A stretch of DNA of 5,192 nt from JBAXBF01 sp034429745 (GTDB lineage Bacteria > Chloroflexota > Anaerolineae > Anaerolineales > DRKV01), in NCBI GenBank assembly GCA_034429745.1, contig DAOUFY010000117.1:1-5192 (forward strand), in the 5' to 3' direction. How positions within the stretch are numbered: the first letter of the stretch is position 1; each line of letters starts with the position of its first letter. Both the position numbers and the translations under genes were made by a program. The notes beneath the pieces were generated by a model. It did not search any database, was not told where the DNA came from, and was given only the letters and a program-made list of their open reading frames with translations. Shown in pieces: positions 1-5,192 of this stretch.

Positions 1-820
1 CCAAGAGTTGACAATAACAAAATATAGGGATGGACTTTTTCAGTCATTTGCTACTCAATTAATTACAGCCATGGGTTATTCAAATGTCATTTTTGGACAA
101 ACCATCTCGCTTCGAGAGCATTTTCACCTAAATAAAGAATTATTTATTGACGGAATTTTTCAAGGCTGGAAAGAATGGCAGATGGGAAATGCGATTTTCT
201 CGAAATATCCATATGTAGATATTAGTGATTCTCAAGTGTATTCAGATGGGTTTAACATTCCAATATTTAAACCTATAGAATATTTGGGAAGCCGGGATAC
301 TGATCCGCGATATGCGATAATCTCTCGTTTAGAGATAAAACCTCATTATCCTTATATTGTCAATACACATTTTACGACTCTTGTGGGTGAAAGGGGTAAA
401 GAAGAGGAAATTATTCCAGGGAAAAAGGAAGAAGCAATTGCTTTACGGCTTGAGCAGGCTCGAAGGATTTCTGCATTAGTGAAAAAACATATTGTTGAGC
501 AAAAAAGGATGTTGTTTTTATGTGGCGACTTTAACGCTATGGAAGATGAGGCATGTATTAAAGATGAATTGGAAAGAAAAGTAGGATTAACACGTTTGGT
601 ACCTGAAAATGTGGAGCCTACTCATCCAAAGCTGCCTAAGCCGGTTGACCACATTTTTATTTATGCAGGAACAAGTTGTGTCAAATATCGCTGTCATATT
701 GTAGATGAAGGGTTGGCGAGAAAAGCATCGGATCATTTGCCTGTGTTAGCTTATATAGAAATATTTGGTGAAGACACAAAAGAATATCAATCTTTTGGAG
801 CTGGGGTTTTTCCAATGTAA
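1..820 (+). CDS. Endonuclease/exonuclease/phosphatase (EEP) fold hydrolase, 5' end missing
   Basis: Metal-dependent phosphodiesterase or phosphatase of the EEP (DNase I-like) superfamily; the substrate cannot be told from sequence and could be nucleic acid, a phospholipid or a small phosphate ester. The reading frame is open to the left edge. The codons at 2-7 read Gln-Glu, followed by Leu from the TTG at 8, which matches the family's LQE(V/L) motif carrying the metal-binding Glu. TTG at 8 is therefore internal, and roughly 35-50 N-terminal residues lie outside the window. Other family motifs follow in order, counting the Leu at 8 as residue 1: GNAIFSKYP (60-68), NTHF (119-122), GDFNA (173-177), DHIF (214-217) and the catalytic SDHLPV (241-246). 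All visible catalytic elements are intact and the C-terminus is complete. It is the first visible gene of a four-gene run, with 18 nt to the next. A signal peptide cannot be assessed. The fold is secure; the specific function is unknown. Confidence 0.88.
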   Translation, partial: QELTITKYRDGLFQSFATQLITAMGYSNVIFGQTISLREHFHLNKELFIDGIFQGWKEWQMGNAIFSKYPYVDISDSQVYSDGFNIPIFKPIEYLGSRDTDPRYAIISRLEIKPHYPYIVNTHFTTLVGERGKEEEIIPGKKEEAIALRLEQARRISALVKKHIVEQKRMLFLCGDFNAMEDEACIKDELERKVGLTRLVPENVEPTHPKLPKPVDHIFIYAGTSCVKYRCHIVDEGLARKASDHLPVLAYIEIFGEDTKEYQSFGAGVFPM

Positions 821-826
821 AGTTGT

Positions 827-832
827 AAAGGA
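827..832 (+). promoter_or_regulatory. Ribosome binding site of the SDR gene
   Basis: AAAGGA sits 6 nt before the ATG at 839, which is good Shine-Dalgarno spacing and supports that start. It lies just after the stop codon of the preceding gene, leaving no room for a separate promoter. Confidence 0.7.
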
Positions 833-838
833 TACGTA

Positions 839-1630
839 ATGGATTTAGGACTTGCTCATTTGAATGCTTTAATTACTGGTGCAAGCCGAGGTTTGGGGTT
901 TGCGACGGCAAAGCTTTTATGTGAAGAGGGAGCAAATGTTTGCATAAACGGGCGAGATGAGGGAAGGTTAAAAGCCGCAGCAGAAGAGATAAAAAAAGCT
1001 ACACAACATGTAGTGTGTATGGCAGAGGGAGATGTAACTAAACAAGAGGATGTCAGGCGAATAATTGCTAAAACAGTTGCTGAATTAGGAGGATTAGACC
1101 TTCTTGTTACAAATAGCGGCGGTCCACCAGCCGGTAAATTTGAAGATATTCAAGAAGAACAATGGATTCAAGCTATAGAACTGAACTTCGTAAGCCATGT
1201 GAGGTTGATAAAAGAAGCTTTACCATACTTAAAGAAAAGTAAGCATGCTTCTGTACTTACCATTACAAGTTATTCAGTCAAGCAGCCGATTCCTCAATTG
1301 GTATTATCTAACAGCATTCGCGCTGCAACGGTGGGATTGACGAAATCACTCGCATTGGAATTAGGCAATGAAGGCATTAGGTTTAATTCAATTATGCCGG
1401 GTTGGACAAAAACCGAAAGAGTAAAAGAGTTAATAACCTACCGAGCTCAAATCAACGGGACAACAATTGAAGAAGAAGCGCGAAAGATTGCAAAAGAAAG
1501 CTCTTTAGGACGTATGGCTGAGGTTGAAGAGTTCGCAAGAGTAGCAGTTTTTATAATATCACCAGCCGCATCTTATTTGACGGGAGCTATGATTAGTGTC
1601 GATGGTGGTATGGTGAAAGGTTTGTTTTAG
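839..1630 (+). CDS. Short-chain dehydrogenase/reductase-like protein, atypical catalytic site (BKR-like SDR subgroup)
   Basis: A 263-residue Rossmann-fold protein of classical SDR length, resembling 3-oxoacyl-ACP reductase (FabG) over its whole length. The nucleotide-binding TGASRGLG is at 13-20, Asp65 lies in GDVT, a variant NSGGPP is at 92-97 in place of NNAG, Asn116 and Ser144 (TITS) of the catalytic tetrad are present, PGW is at 187-189 and the C-terminal DGG at 255-257. By spacing (Ser+13, then +4) the catalytic Tyr and Lys should fall at 157 and 161, but these are Ser157 and Arg161 within LVLSNSIRAA. From memory this matches the BKR-like SDR subgroup described as lacking a perfect catalytic tetrad, whose members share GGPP and an LSN..R segment. 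It may thus bind NAD(P) but use different chemistry, or act on an unknown substrate. The true substrate is unknown, and a FabG role in fatty acid synthesis is unlikely. Its stop codon overlaps the next gene's ribosome binding site, suggesting co-translation. Confidence 0.9.
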   Translation: MDLGLAHLNALITGASRGLGFATAKLLCEEGANVCINGRDEGRLKAAAEEIKKATQHVVCMAEGDVTKQEDVRRIIAKTVAELGGLDLLVTNSGGPPAGKFEDIQEEQWIQAIELNFVSHVRLIKEALPYLKKSKHASVLTITSYSVKQPIPQLVLSNSIRAATVGLTKSLALELGNEGIRFNSIMPGWTKTERVKELITYRAQINGTTIEEEARKIAKESSLGRMAEVEEFARVAVFIISPAASYLTGAMISVDGGMVKGLF

Positions 1631-1633
1631 GAG
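1629..1633 (+). promoter_or_regulatory. Ribosome binding site of the MBL-fold gene, overlapping the SDR stop codon
   Basis: AGGAG shares two bases with the TAG stop of the SDR gene (1628-1630). It lies 3 nt before the ATG at 1637 and 6 nt before a second in-frame ATG at 1640. The spacing favours 1640 as the main start. The overlap points to coupled translation of the two genes. Confidence 0.7.
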
Positions 1634-1636
1634 AAA

Positions 1637-2545
1637 ATGATGGTTGATGAACAATTGGAGTTAATAGATTTAAATTATTTAGGAACACCAGAAACAATTC
1701 CTTTGTATTTAATAAAACATAAAAATGGGGTAGCGGCTGTAGATTGTGGGCCGGGCACTACGTTAGACGCACTGACAAAAGCGCTGAAAGAAAGAGGTTA
1801 TCAACTACATGATTTGACTGATGTGCTTCTCACTCATATCCATTTAGACCATGCAGGTGCTTCTGGGTTCCTCGCGCGTCAAGGAGCTACTATTCATGTA
1901 CATCCAAATGGGGTAAAACATTTAGTCAATCCGGAAAAATTGTTGGAAAGTGCAAAGCGAATTTATGGCAATAAAATGGATTTTCTATGGGGTGAATTCC
2001 TTCCCGTACCTGAAGATAAAATTCATGTTTTAGAGGATGAAGAGGAAATTAATATCGGAGATTTAATTTTTAAAGCTTATTATGCCCCGGGACATGCTGT
2101 GCATCATGTTGTTTACGTTTATAATGGCATTTGCTTTAGCGGTGATGTGGGCGGCAGCAGATTACCTGGTCAAGAGTGGATAAGTTTACCTATGCCTCCC
2201 CCAGATTTGCATATTGAAACTTGGCTTGAAACAGTTGATCGCATGCGGAAATTGCAATGCAAGGTAATAGCACCAACACACTTTGGCTTTTTTGAGGATG
2301 TAACCTGGCATTTGGATCAACTAGAGAAAAATTTGGTAGAGGTATTGTCTTGGTTACCTCAAGCCATGAAAGACGATCCGAGCTTGGAAATTTTTGAGGA
2401 ACGATTTTTTACGTGGAATAAGGAAAAGATTGCTCAATATCCTATGAGCGAAGAAATGCGAAAAAGATATGAAGCGGCTAATCCCGCATGGATGTCACCA
2501 GCTGGATTATATCGGTATTGGAATAAATATAAAAAAGTTGAATAA
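1637..2545 (+). CDS. Metallo-beta-lactamase-fold hydrolase (ST1585-like)
   Basis: A 302-residue zinc-type hydrolase of the metallo-beta-lactamase superfamily. The metal-binding signature HxHxDH is complete: His67, His69, Asp71 and His72 in THIHLDH. The remaining ligands are also present: His153 (PGHA), Asp170 (SGD) and His215 (PTHFG), so a dinuclear site is expected. The segment around HPNGVKHLVNPEKL (89-102), then LPVPED and PMPPPDL (185-191), resembles from memory the ST1585-like subgroup of uncharacterised MBL proteins. About 85 residues, probably helical, follow the last metal ligand and may form a C-terminal cap or dimer region. No signal peptide is visible, so it is probably cytoplasmic. 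The ribosome binding site spacing suggests that the second ATG (1640) may be the true start, making it one residue shorter. It may hydrolyse an ester, thioester or lactone related to the SDR product, but that is only inference from the 6-nt gap to the SDR gene. Confidence 0.9.
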   Translation: MMVDEQLELIDLNYLGTPETIPLYLIKHKNGVAAVDCGPGTTLDALTKALKERGYQLHDLTDVLLTHIHLDHAGASGFLARQGATIHVHPNGVKHLVNPEKLLESAKRIYGNKMDFLWGEFLPVPEDKIHVLEDEEEINIGDLIFKAYYAPGHAVHHVVYVYNGICFSGDVGGSRLPGQEWISLPMPPPDLHIETWLETVDRMRKLQCKVIAPTHFGFFEDVTWHLDQLEKNLVEVLSWLPQAMKDDPSLEIFEERFFTWNKEKIAQYPMSEEMRKRYEAANPAWMSPAGLYRYWNKYKKVE

Positions 2546-2554
2546 TATGAGAAA

Positions 2555-2559
2555 CGGAG
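2555..2559 (+). promoter_or_regulatory. Ribosome binding site of the prs homologue
   Basis: CGGAG lies 3 nt before the ATG at 2563 and 6 nt before the in-frame ATG at 2566. As in the MBL gene upstream, the spacing favours the second ATG. The 17-nt gap after the MBL stop leaves no space for a promoter. Confidence 0.6.
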
Positions 2560-2562
2560 TTT

Positions 2563-3534
2563 ATGATGGCTAGGCAAATTTATAATCGGCACCCGTTAAG
2601 GATTTTTAGCGGCTCTGCTCACAGGGAGCTAGCTGAAGAGATAGCAAGCATCTTAAATGTTCCTTTAGGGAAAACGATTACGACCCGTTTTGCTGATTCA
2701 GAAACCCACGTAATTATTGACGAAGTGGTTAGAGACCAAGATATTTTCCTTCTGCAGCCATGTAGTGTGCCTGTCAATGATAACCTTATGGAGTTATTAC
2801 TCTATATTGATGCTTTTCGAAGAGCTAGTGCACATAGCATTACTGCAGTAATACCATATTTTCCTTATGCTAGACAGGAAAGAATGGCTCGCGGCAGAGA
2901 GGCAATTAGTGCTCGGGTAGTTGCAAATATGTTGGAGATGTTGGGAACTAGTCGGGTGATGTTTGTTGATATTCATAGCCGCGCCATTCAAGGCTTTTTT
3001 AATATTCCGGTTGATCCTATCTCAGCGATGCCGTTGCTAGCAGGCTATTTTAGAAAAGAAAAATTTCATAATGCTGCTATTGTAAGTCCGGATGTGGGAC
3101 GTGCAGGACTAGCTGGTAGATATGCTGAAGCTACGAATTTGCCATTGGTTGTCATGCATAAGAGAAGAACTGGTGTTGATACTCATACTACGCATGTTGT
3201 GGGTGATATAGAAGGAAGAATTCCGATAATCATAGATGATGTAATTGCTAGTGGAAGTGTATTAAAGCAATTGGATGCCCTTTATGAGAAAGGTGCTTCG
3301 GGTAAAGCATATTTTTGCATTACACACCCGGTTTTGTTGCCCACTGCATTAAAAATATTGGATTCTGATGATAGAATTGAAAAACTTGTTGTTACTAATA
3401 CTGTACCTGTACCCCTCGAAAAAAGACATCCAAAATTAGAAATTATCTCAGTTGCCCCCTTATTAGCTGATATCATTCAACGGGTACATGATGGGGTTAG
3501 CATCTCGGATCGCTTAAAGGGATCTATTTATTGA
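2563..3534 (+). CDS. prs: Ribose-phosphate pyrophosphokinase (PRPP synthase) homologue, divergent PRPP loop
   Basis: PRPP synthase makes phosphoribosyl pyrophosphate from ribose-5-phosphate and ATP, feeding purine, pyrimidine, NAD, His and Trp synthesis. This 323-residue protein has the usual class I length (about 315) and aligns end to end. It keeps PVNDNLMELL (69-79), the ATP-site RQER (104-107), GREAISA (111-117), the DIH at 136-138, IQGFF (142-146), SPDVG (175-179), the KRR of the flexible catalytic loop (200-202), the Asp225-Asp226 pair, THPVL and TNTVPVP. Two signatures depart from the usual form. The PRPP loop reads DDVIASGSV instead of DDIIDTAGT, and DLHAGQIQGFF reads DIHSRAIQGFF, so both phosphate-binding elements are altered. 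It may be a secondary paralogue with changed kinetics, regulation or substrate, alongside a standard prs elsewhere in the genome. Family membership is certain; PRPP synthase activity is likely but not assured. It is the last gene of the operon. The second ATG at 2566 fits the ribosome binding site better. Confidence 0.9.
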   Translation: MMARQIYNRHPLRIFSGSAHRELAEEIASILNVPLGKTITTRFADSETHVIIDEVVRDQDIFLLQPCSVPVNDNLMELLLYIDAFRRASAHSITAVIPYFPYARQERMARGREAISARVVANMLEMLGTSRVMFVDIHSRAIQGFFNIPVDPISAMPLLAGYFRKEKFHNAAIVSPDVGRAGLAGRYAEATNLPLVVMHKRRTGVDTHTTHVVGDIEGRIPIIIDDVIASGSVLKQLDALYEKGASGKAYFCITHPVLLPTALKILDSDDRIEKLVVTNTVPVPLEKRHPKLEIISVAPLLADIIQRVHDGVSISDRLKGSIY

Positions 3535-3551
3535 TGTTAATCTTGGTCTAG

Positions 3552-4493
3552 CTATTTATTTTCAGTGGTTATTCGCTTAATGAGGGCTTCTTTAAAAGCT
3601 TCTGCCTCTTCGTTTGGAATTTGACAGGTTCCTGCTGAAGGGTGGCCACCACCGCCATATTCAAGCATTAATTTGCCAATATCAATTTTACATGACCGAT
3701 CAAATATGGATTTTCCAACAGCAAACACAGTGTTTTGCTTTTTCAATCCCCAAAGAATGTGGATGGATATATTACATTGGGGAAAGAGAGCATATATAAC
3801 AAACCGATTGCCGGCATAAATTGTCTCTTCGTTTCGTAAGTCAAGCACAACTAGACGATCATATACTGTGGAGCATGATTTAAGTTGGTTTTTAAACAGT
3901 TCTTGGTGCGAAAAGTACAGATCGACGCGTTCTTTAACATCAGGCAGAGACAATATTTGATCAATCGTGTGATCGCGGCAATAATCAATAAGGTTCATCA
4001 TAAGGGTATAGTTTGAGACGCGAAACTCTTTAAATCTTCCTAGTCCAGTTCGGGCATCCATGAGAAAACTGAGTAGTTCCCACCCTTTTGGTTCTAAGAC
4101 GTCCTGAAGGGTGAATTGTGCAGAATCAGCTTTGTCAACGGCGATCATCATTTCTTCTGTAATATTTGGAAAAGCAGCCTTCCCGCCATAATATTCATAT
4201 ACAACTCTTGCGGATGATGGTGCGTCGGGTACAATGATATGATTGGGCCTATTTTTACCGACTCTTTCTATTTCGCTTGCATGATGATCGAAAACAAGAT
4301 GAGCTTTTTCTACATAAGGCAAATTTGTCGTGATATCATTGGGGGTTATTTCAATTTTCCCATCCTGCACATCTTTCGGATGAACGAATTTGATATCTGA
4401 GATGAGATCTAGCTCTTTTAATAAAACAGCGCATACTAGCCCATCCATGTCACTACGGGTTACGAGTCTATATTTCTTTTTTCCTTCTTCCAT
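3552..4493 (-). CDS. DHH/DHHA1 family phosphoesterase (exopolyphosphatase-like)
   Basis: A 313-residue two-domain phosphoesterase of the DHH superfamily, which includes NrnA nanoRNase, GdpP, RecJ and PPX1-type enzymes. The N-terminal DHH domain shows motif I as TRSDMDG (12-18; Asp15 and Asp17 bind metal), motif III as the name-giving DHH (69-71), and motif IV as Asp120 in AVDKADSA. The C-terminal DHHA1 domain ends with GGGGHPSAG (280-288), the substrate-binding glycine motif. All expected Mn-binding residues are present and there is no signal peptide or membrane segment, so it should be cytoplasmic. Close Bacillales relatives are, from memory, usually labelled exopolyphosphatase, but the fold also acts on oligoribonucleotides, pAp and cyclic dinucleotides, so the substrate stays open. 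The start at 4493 has AGAGG 4 nt upstream (4498-4502) and GGAG 10 nt upstream. The gene ends 17 nt from the convergent prs stop. It probably has its own promoter in the AT-rich spacer at 4494-4625. Confidence 0.9.
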   Translation of the reverse strand: MEEGKKKYRLVTRSDMDGLVCAVLLKELDLISDIKFVHPKDVQDGKIEITPNDITTNLPYVEKAHLVFDHHASEIERVGKNRPNHIIVPDAPSSARVVYEYYGGKAAFPNITEEMMIAVDKADSAQFTLQDVLEPKGWELLSFLMDARTGLGRFKEFRVSNYTLMMNLIDYCRDHTIDQILSLPDVKERVDLYFSHQELFKNQLKSCSTVYDRLVVLDLRNEETIYAGNRFVIYALFPQCNISIHILWGLKKQNTVFAVGKSIFDRSCKIDIGKLMLEYGGGGHPSAGTCQIPNEEAEAFKEALIKRITTENK

Positions 4494-4625
4494 GCAACCT
4501 CTTCTCCGTAAGTCTTGTATGGTATTATGAAATACTTTAAATGAATAATAAAAAGTAATTAAGAGTAATGATATTAATGATATTTAAGTATATTTTTATT
4601 ATATCATAACTTAATATTGGATTAT
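4494..4625. other. AT-rich intergenic spacer with short direct and inverted repeats
   Basis: These 132 nt separate the two minus-strand genes and are strikingly AT-rich from about 4521 to 4625. They contain a 9-bp sequence, TAATGATAT, twice in tandem (4566-4574 and 4575-4583), its inverse core ATATCAT at 4601-4607, and an inverted pair TTAAGT (4584-4589) and ACTTAA (4609-4614). No GC-rich stem followed by a T-run is present, so a standard intrinsic terminator for the DUF362 gene is not seen. The repeats could be an operator, a weak hairpin or chance in AT-rich DNA. Confidence 0.5.
4524..4552 (-). promoter_or_regulatory. Possible sigma-A-type promoter for the DHH gene
   Basis: Read on the minus strand, a -10-like CATAAT (4524-4529) lies 17 nt downstream of a weak -35-like TTTATT (4547-4552). 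This would start transcription about 24 nt before the DHH start codon. The -10 matches 5 of 6 consensus bases, the -35 only 3 of 6. In DNA this AT-rich such matches arise easily, so the call is tentative. Confidence 0.3.
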
Positions 4626-5192
4626 TTATTGAGGCCTCTTTTTCTTACTTTTTATTAGGAGAACACTTCCAAGAAATGTTATAAGGAAGACTGTAAGACC
4701 TACTAAAGCTTGTAAGACGGTTTTGGGATCCGCGCCGGGCATTACGACTTTACCATCTCCGTATTCTTGAAACAATTTTCCCCAAGGTGTTTGCAGTGCT
4801 TCTGTAACGCGTTTGCGGCCAATGAAAGGGTACCAATAAACATTATGGTAGAAGTTGCTCGCGAAATATGACCAAGGCACAAGTGGGCTTTGGAGGAGAA
4901 TCTTTTCAAAAGGCTTTAAAGGACCATGATATATCATCTTTTGTCCTCTGCTGGCAAATGTATCTTCTTGCATAAAGTTCCAGGGAGGTTCATTTTCAAT
5001 GTCATATCCAAGGATTTCAATTTCACGCGGGTTGCCTACACCCAATTCATGTTCGTGAGCAATCCGGATAAAAGGAATGCTCATTGGGTCAAAACCTTGA
5101 AGTTTAGCGGAAACAGCGTCAATAGCAACTTGATCAGCTGAAGCTAAAAGGATATTTTTTTCGTGCCATAGCATTGCCCGTCGCCAACGCCC
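4626..5192 (-). CDS. DUF362 family protein with C-terminal membrane anchor, 5' end missing
   Basis: This is the C-terminal part of a DUF362 protein, a family of unknown function sometimes fused or linked to ferredoxin-type domains. The frame stays open to the right edge: the codons before the ATG at 5174 read GRWRRA, continuous with the family pattern, so that ATG is internal. Counting from that Met, the DUF362 hallmark LLASADQVAIDAVSAKLQGF is at 9-28, followed by GVGNPREIEILGYDI (45-59). After the conserved domain comes an aromatic-rich stretch (about 85-140, with SPLVPWSYFASNFYH and YWYPF), then one hydrophobic segment at about 151-174 followed by KSKKKRPQ. This predicts a single C-terminal transmembrane helix with a basic cytoplasmic tail, placing the main domain outside the membrane if the helix crosses once. 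No Cys cluster is visible in this part; any iron-sulfur motif would lie upstream. It is separated by 132 nt from the DHH gene, so co-transcription is uncertain. Substrate and role are unknown. Confidence 0.75.
   Translation of the reverse strand, partial: GRWRRAMLWHEKNILLASADQVAIDAVSAKLQGFDPMSIPFIRIAHEHELGVGNPREIEILGYDIENEPPWNFMQEDTFASRGQKMIYHGPLKPFEKILLQSPLVPWSYFASNFYHNVYWYPFIGRKRVTEALQTPWGKLFQEYGDGKVVMPGADPKTVLQALVGLTVFLITFLGSVLLIKSKKKRPQ

Noticed and set aside
8..10. TTG at position 8 as the start codon of the EEP gene
   Set aside because: The preceding in-frame codons encode Gln-Glu, completing the family's LQE metal-binding motif, and no ribosome binding site can be seen. The gene continues to the left of the window.
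2797..2991. Minus-strand 64-codon open frame inside prs
   Set aside because: It lies wholly antisense to a well-conserved coding region, has no recognisable domain and no good ribosome binding site was apparent.
3282..3476. Minus-strand 64-codon open frame inside prs
   Set aside because: Antisense shadow of the conserved C-terminal part of the PRPP synthase homologue; low-complexity Ser/Thr-rich translation without family features.
3500..3551. Possible terminator around the GATC-containing repeat near the end of prs
   Set aside because: The two GATC copies could pair only over about 4 bp, with no following T-run, so it does not qualify as an intrinsic terminator.
3614..3799. Plus-strand 61-codon open frame inside the DHH gene
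   Set aside because: Antisense to the DHHA1 domain, with no family resemblance.
4580..4614. TTAAGT/ACTTAA inverted repeat as an intrinsic terminator of the DUF362 gene
   Set aside because: The stem is only 6 bp, AT-only apart from one G-C pair, with a 19-nt loop, too weak for a confident call.
4926..5141. Plus-strand 71-codon open frame inside the DUF362 gene
   Set aside because: Antisense to the conserved DUF362 region and without recognisable features.
5172..5174. Minus-strand ATG at 5174 as the start of the DUF362 gene
   Set aside because: The frame stays open to the window edge with family-like residues (GRWRRA) just before it, and the conserved domain would be cut in half by a start here.

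Overview
The window looks like chromosomal DNA from a low-GC Gram-positive bacterium, most likely a member of the Bacillales. The reasons are AT-leaning coding sequence, purine-rich AGGAG-like ribosome binding sites just ahead of each complete gene, tightly packed co-directional genes, and protein families that read like Bacillus-group homologues. This is judged by eye; no database was searched. I see no mobile element, CRISPR array, tRNA or rRNA.

Positions 1-3534 (+ strand) hold four genes with gaps of only 18, 6 and 17 nt, so they very probably form one operon that begins before the window. They are: the 3' part of an endonuclease/exonuclease/phosphatase-fold (EEP) hydrolase; a short-chain dehydrogenase-like protein whose catalytic Tyr and Lys are replaced; a metallo-beta-lactamase-fold hydrolase with a full metal-ligand set; and a ribose-phosphate pyrophosphokinase (Prs) homologue with a non-standard PRPP-binding loop. 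The last gene suggests a link to ribose-5-phosphate or nucleotide metabolism, but no shared pathway can be read from the sequence.

Positions 3552-5192 (- strand) hold two genes convergent with the operon: a complete DHH/DHHA1 phosphoesterase of the type often labelled exopolyphosphatase, and, upstream of it, the 3' part of a DUF362 protein with a C-terminal membrane anchor. Only 17 nt separate the stop codons of prs and the DHH gene, with no clear terminator. An AT-rich 132-nt spacer (4494-4625) separates the two minus-strand genes and probably carries the promoter for the DHH gene.

Most of the window is ordinary housekeeping-type sequence. The points that deserve a second look are two enzyme-family members in one operon with altered active-site signatures (the SDR and the Prs homologue), and the membrane-tailed DUF362 protein. 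I found no convincing evidence of an entirely new system.
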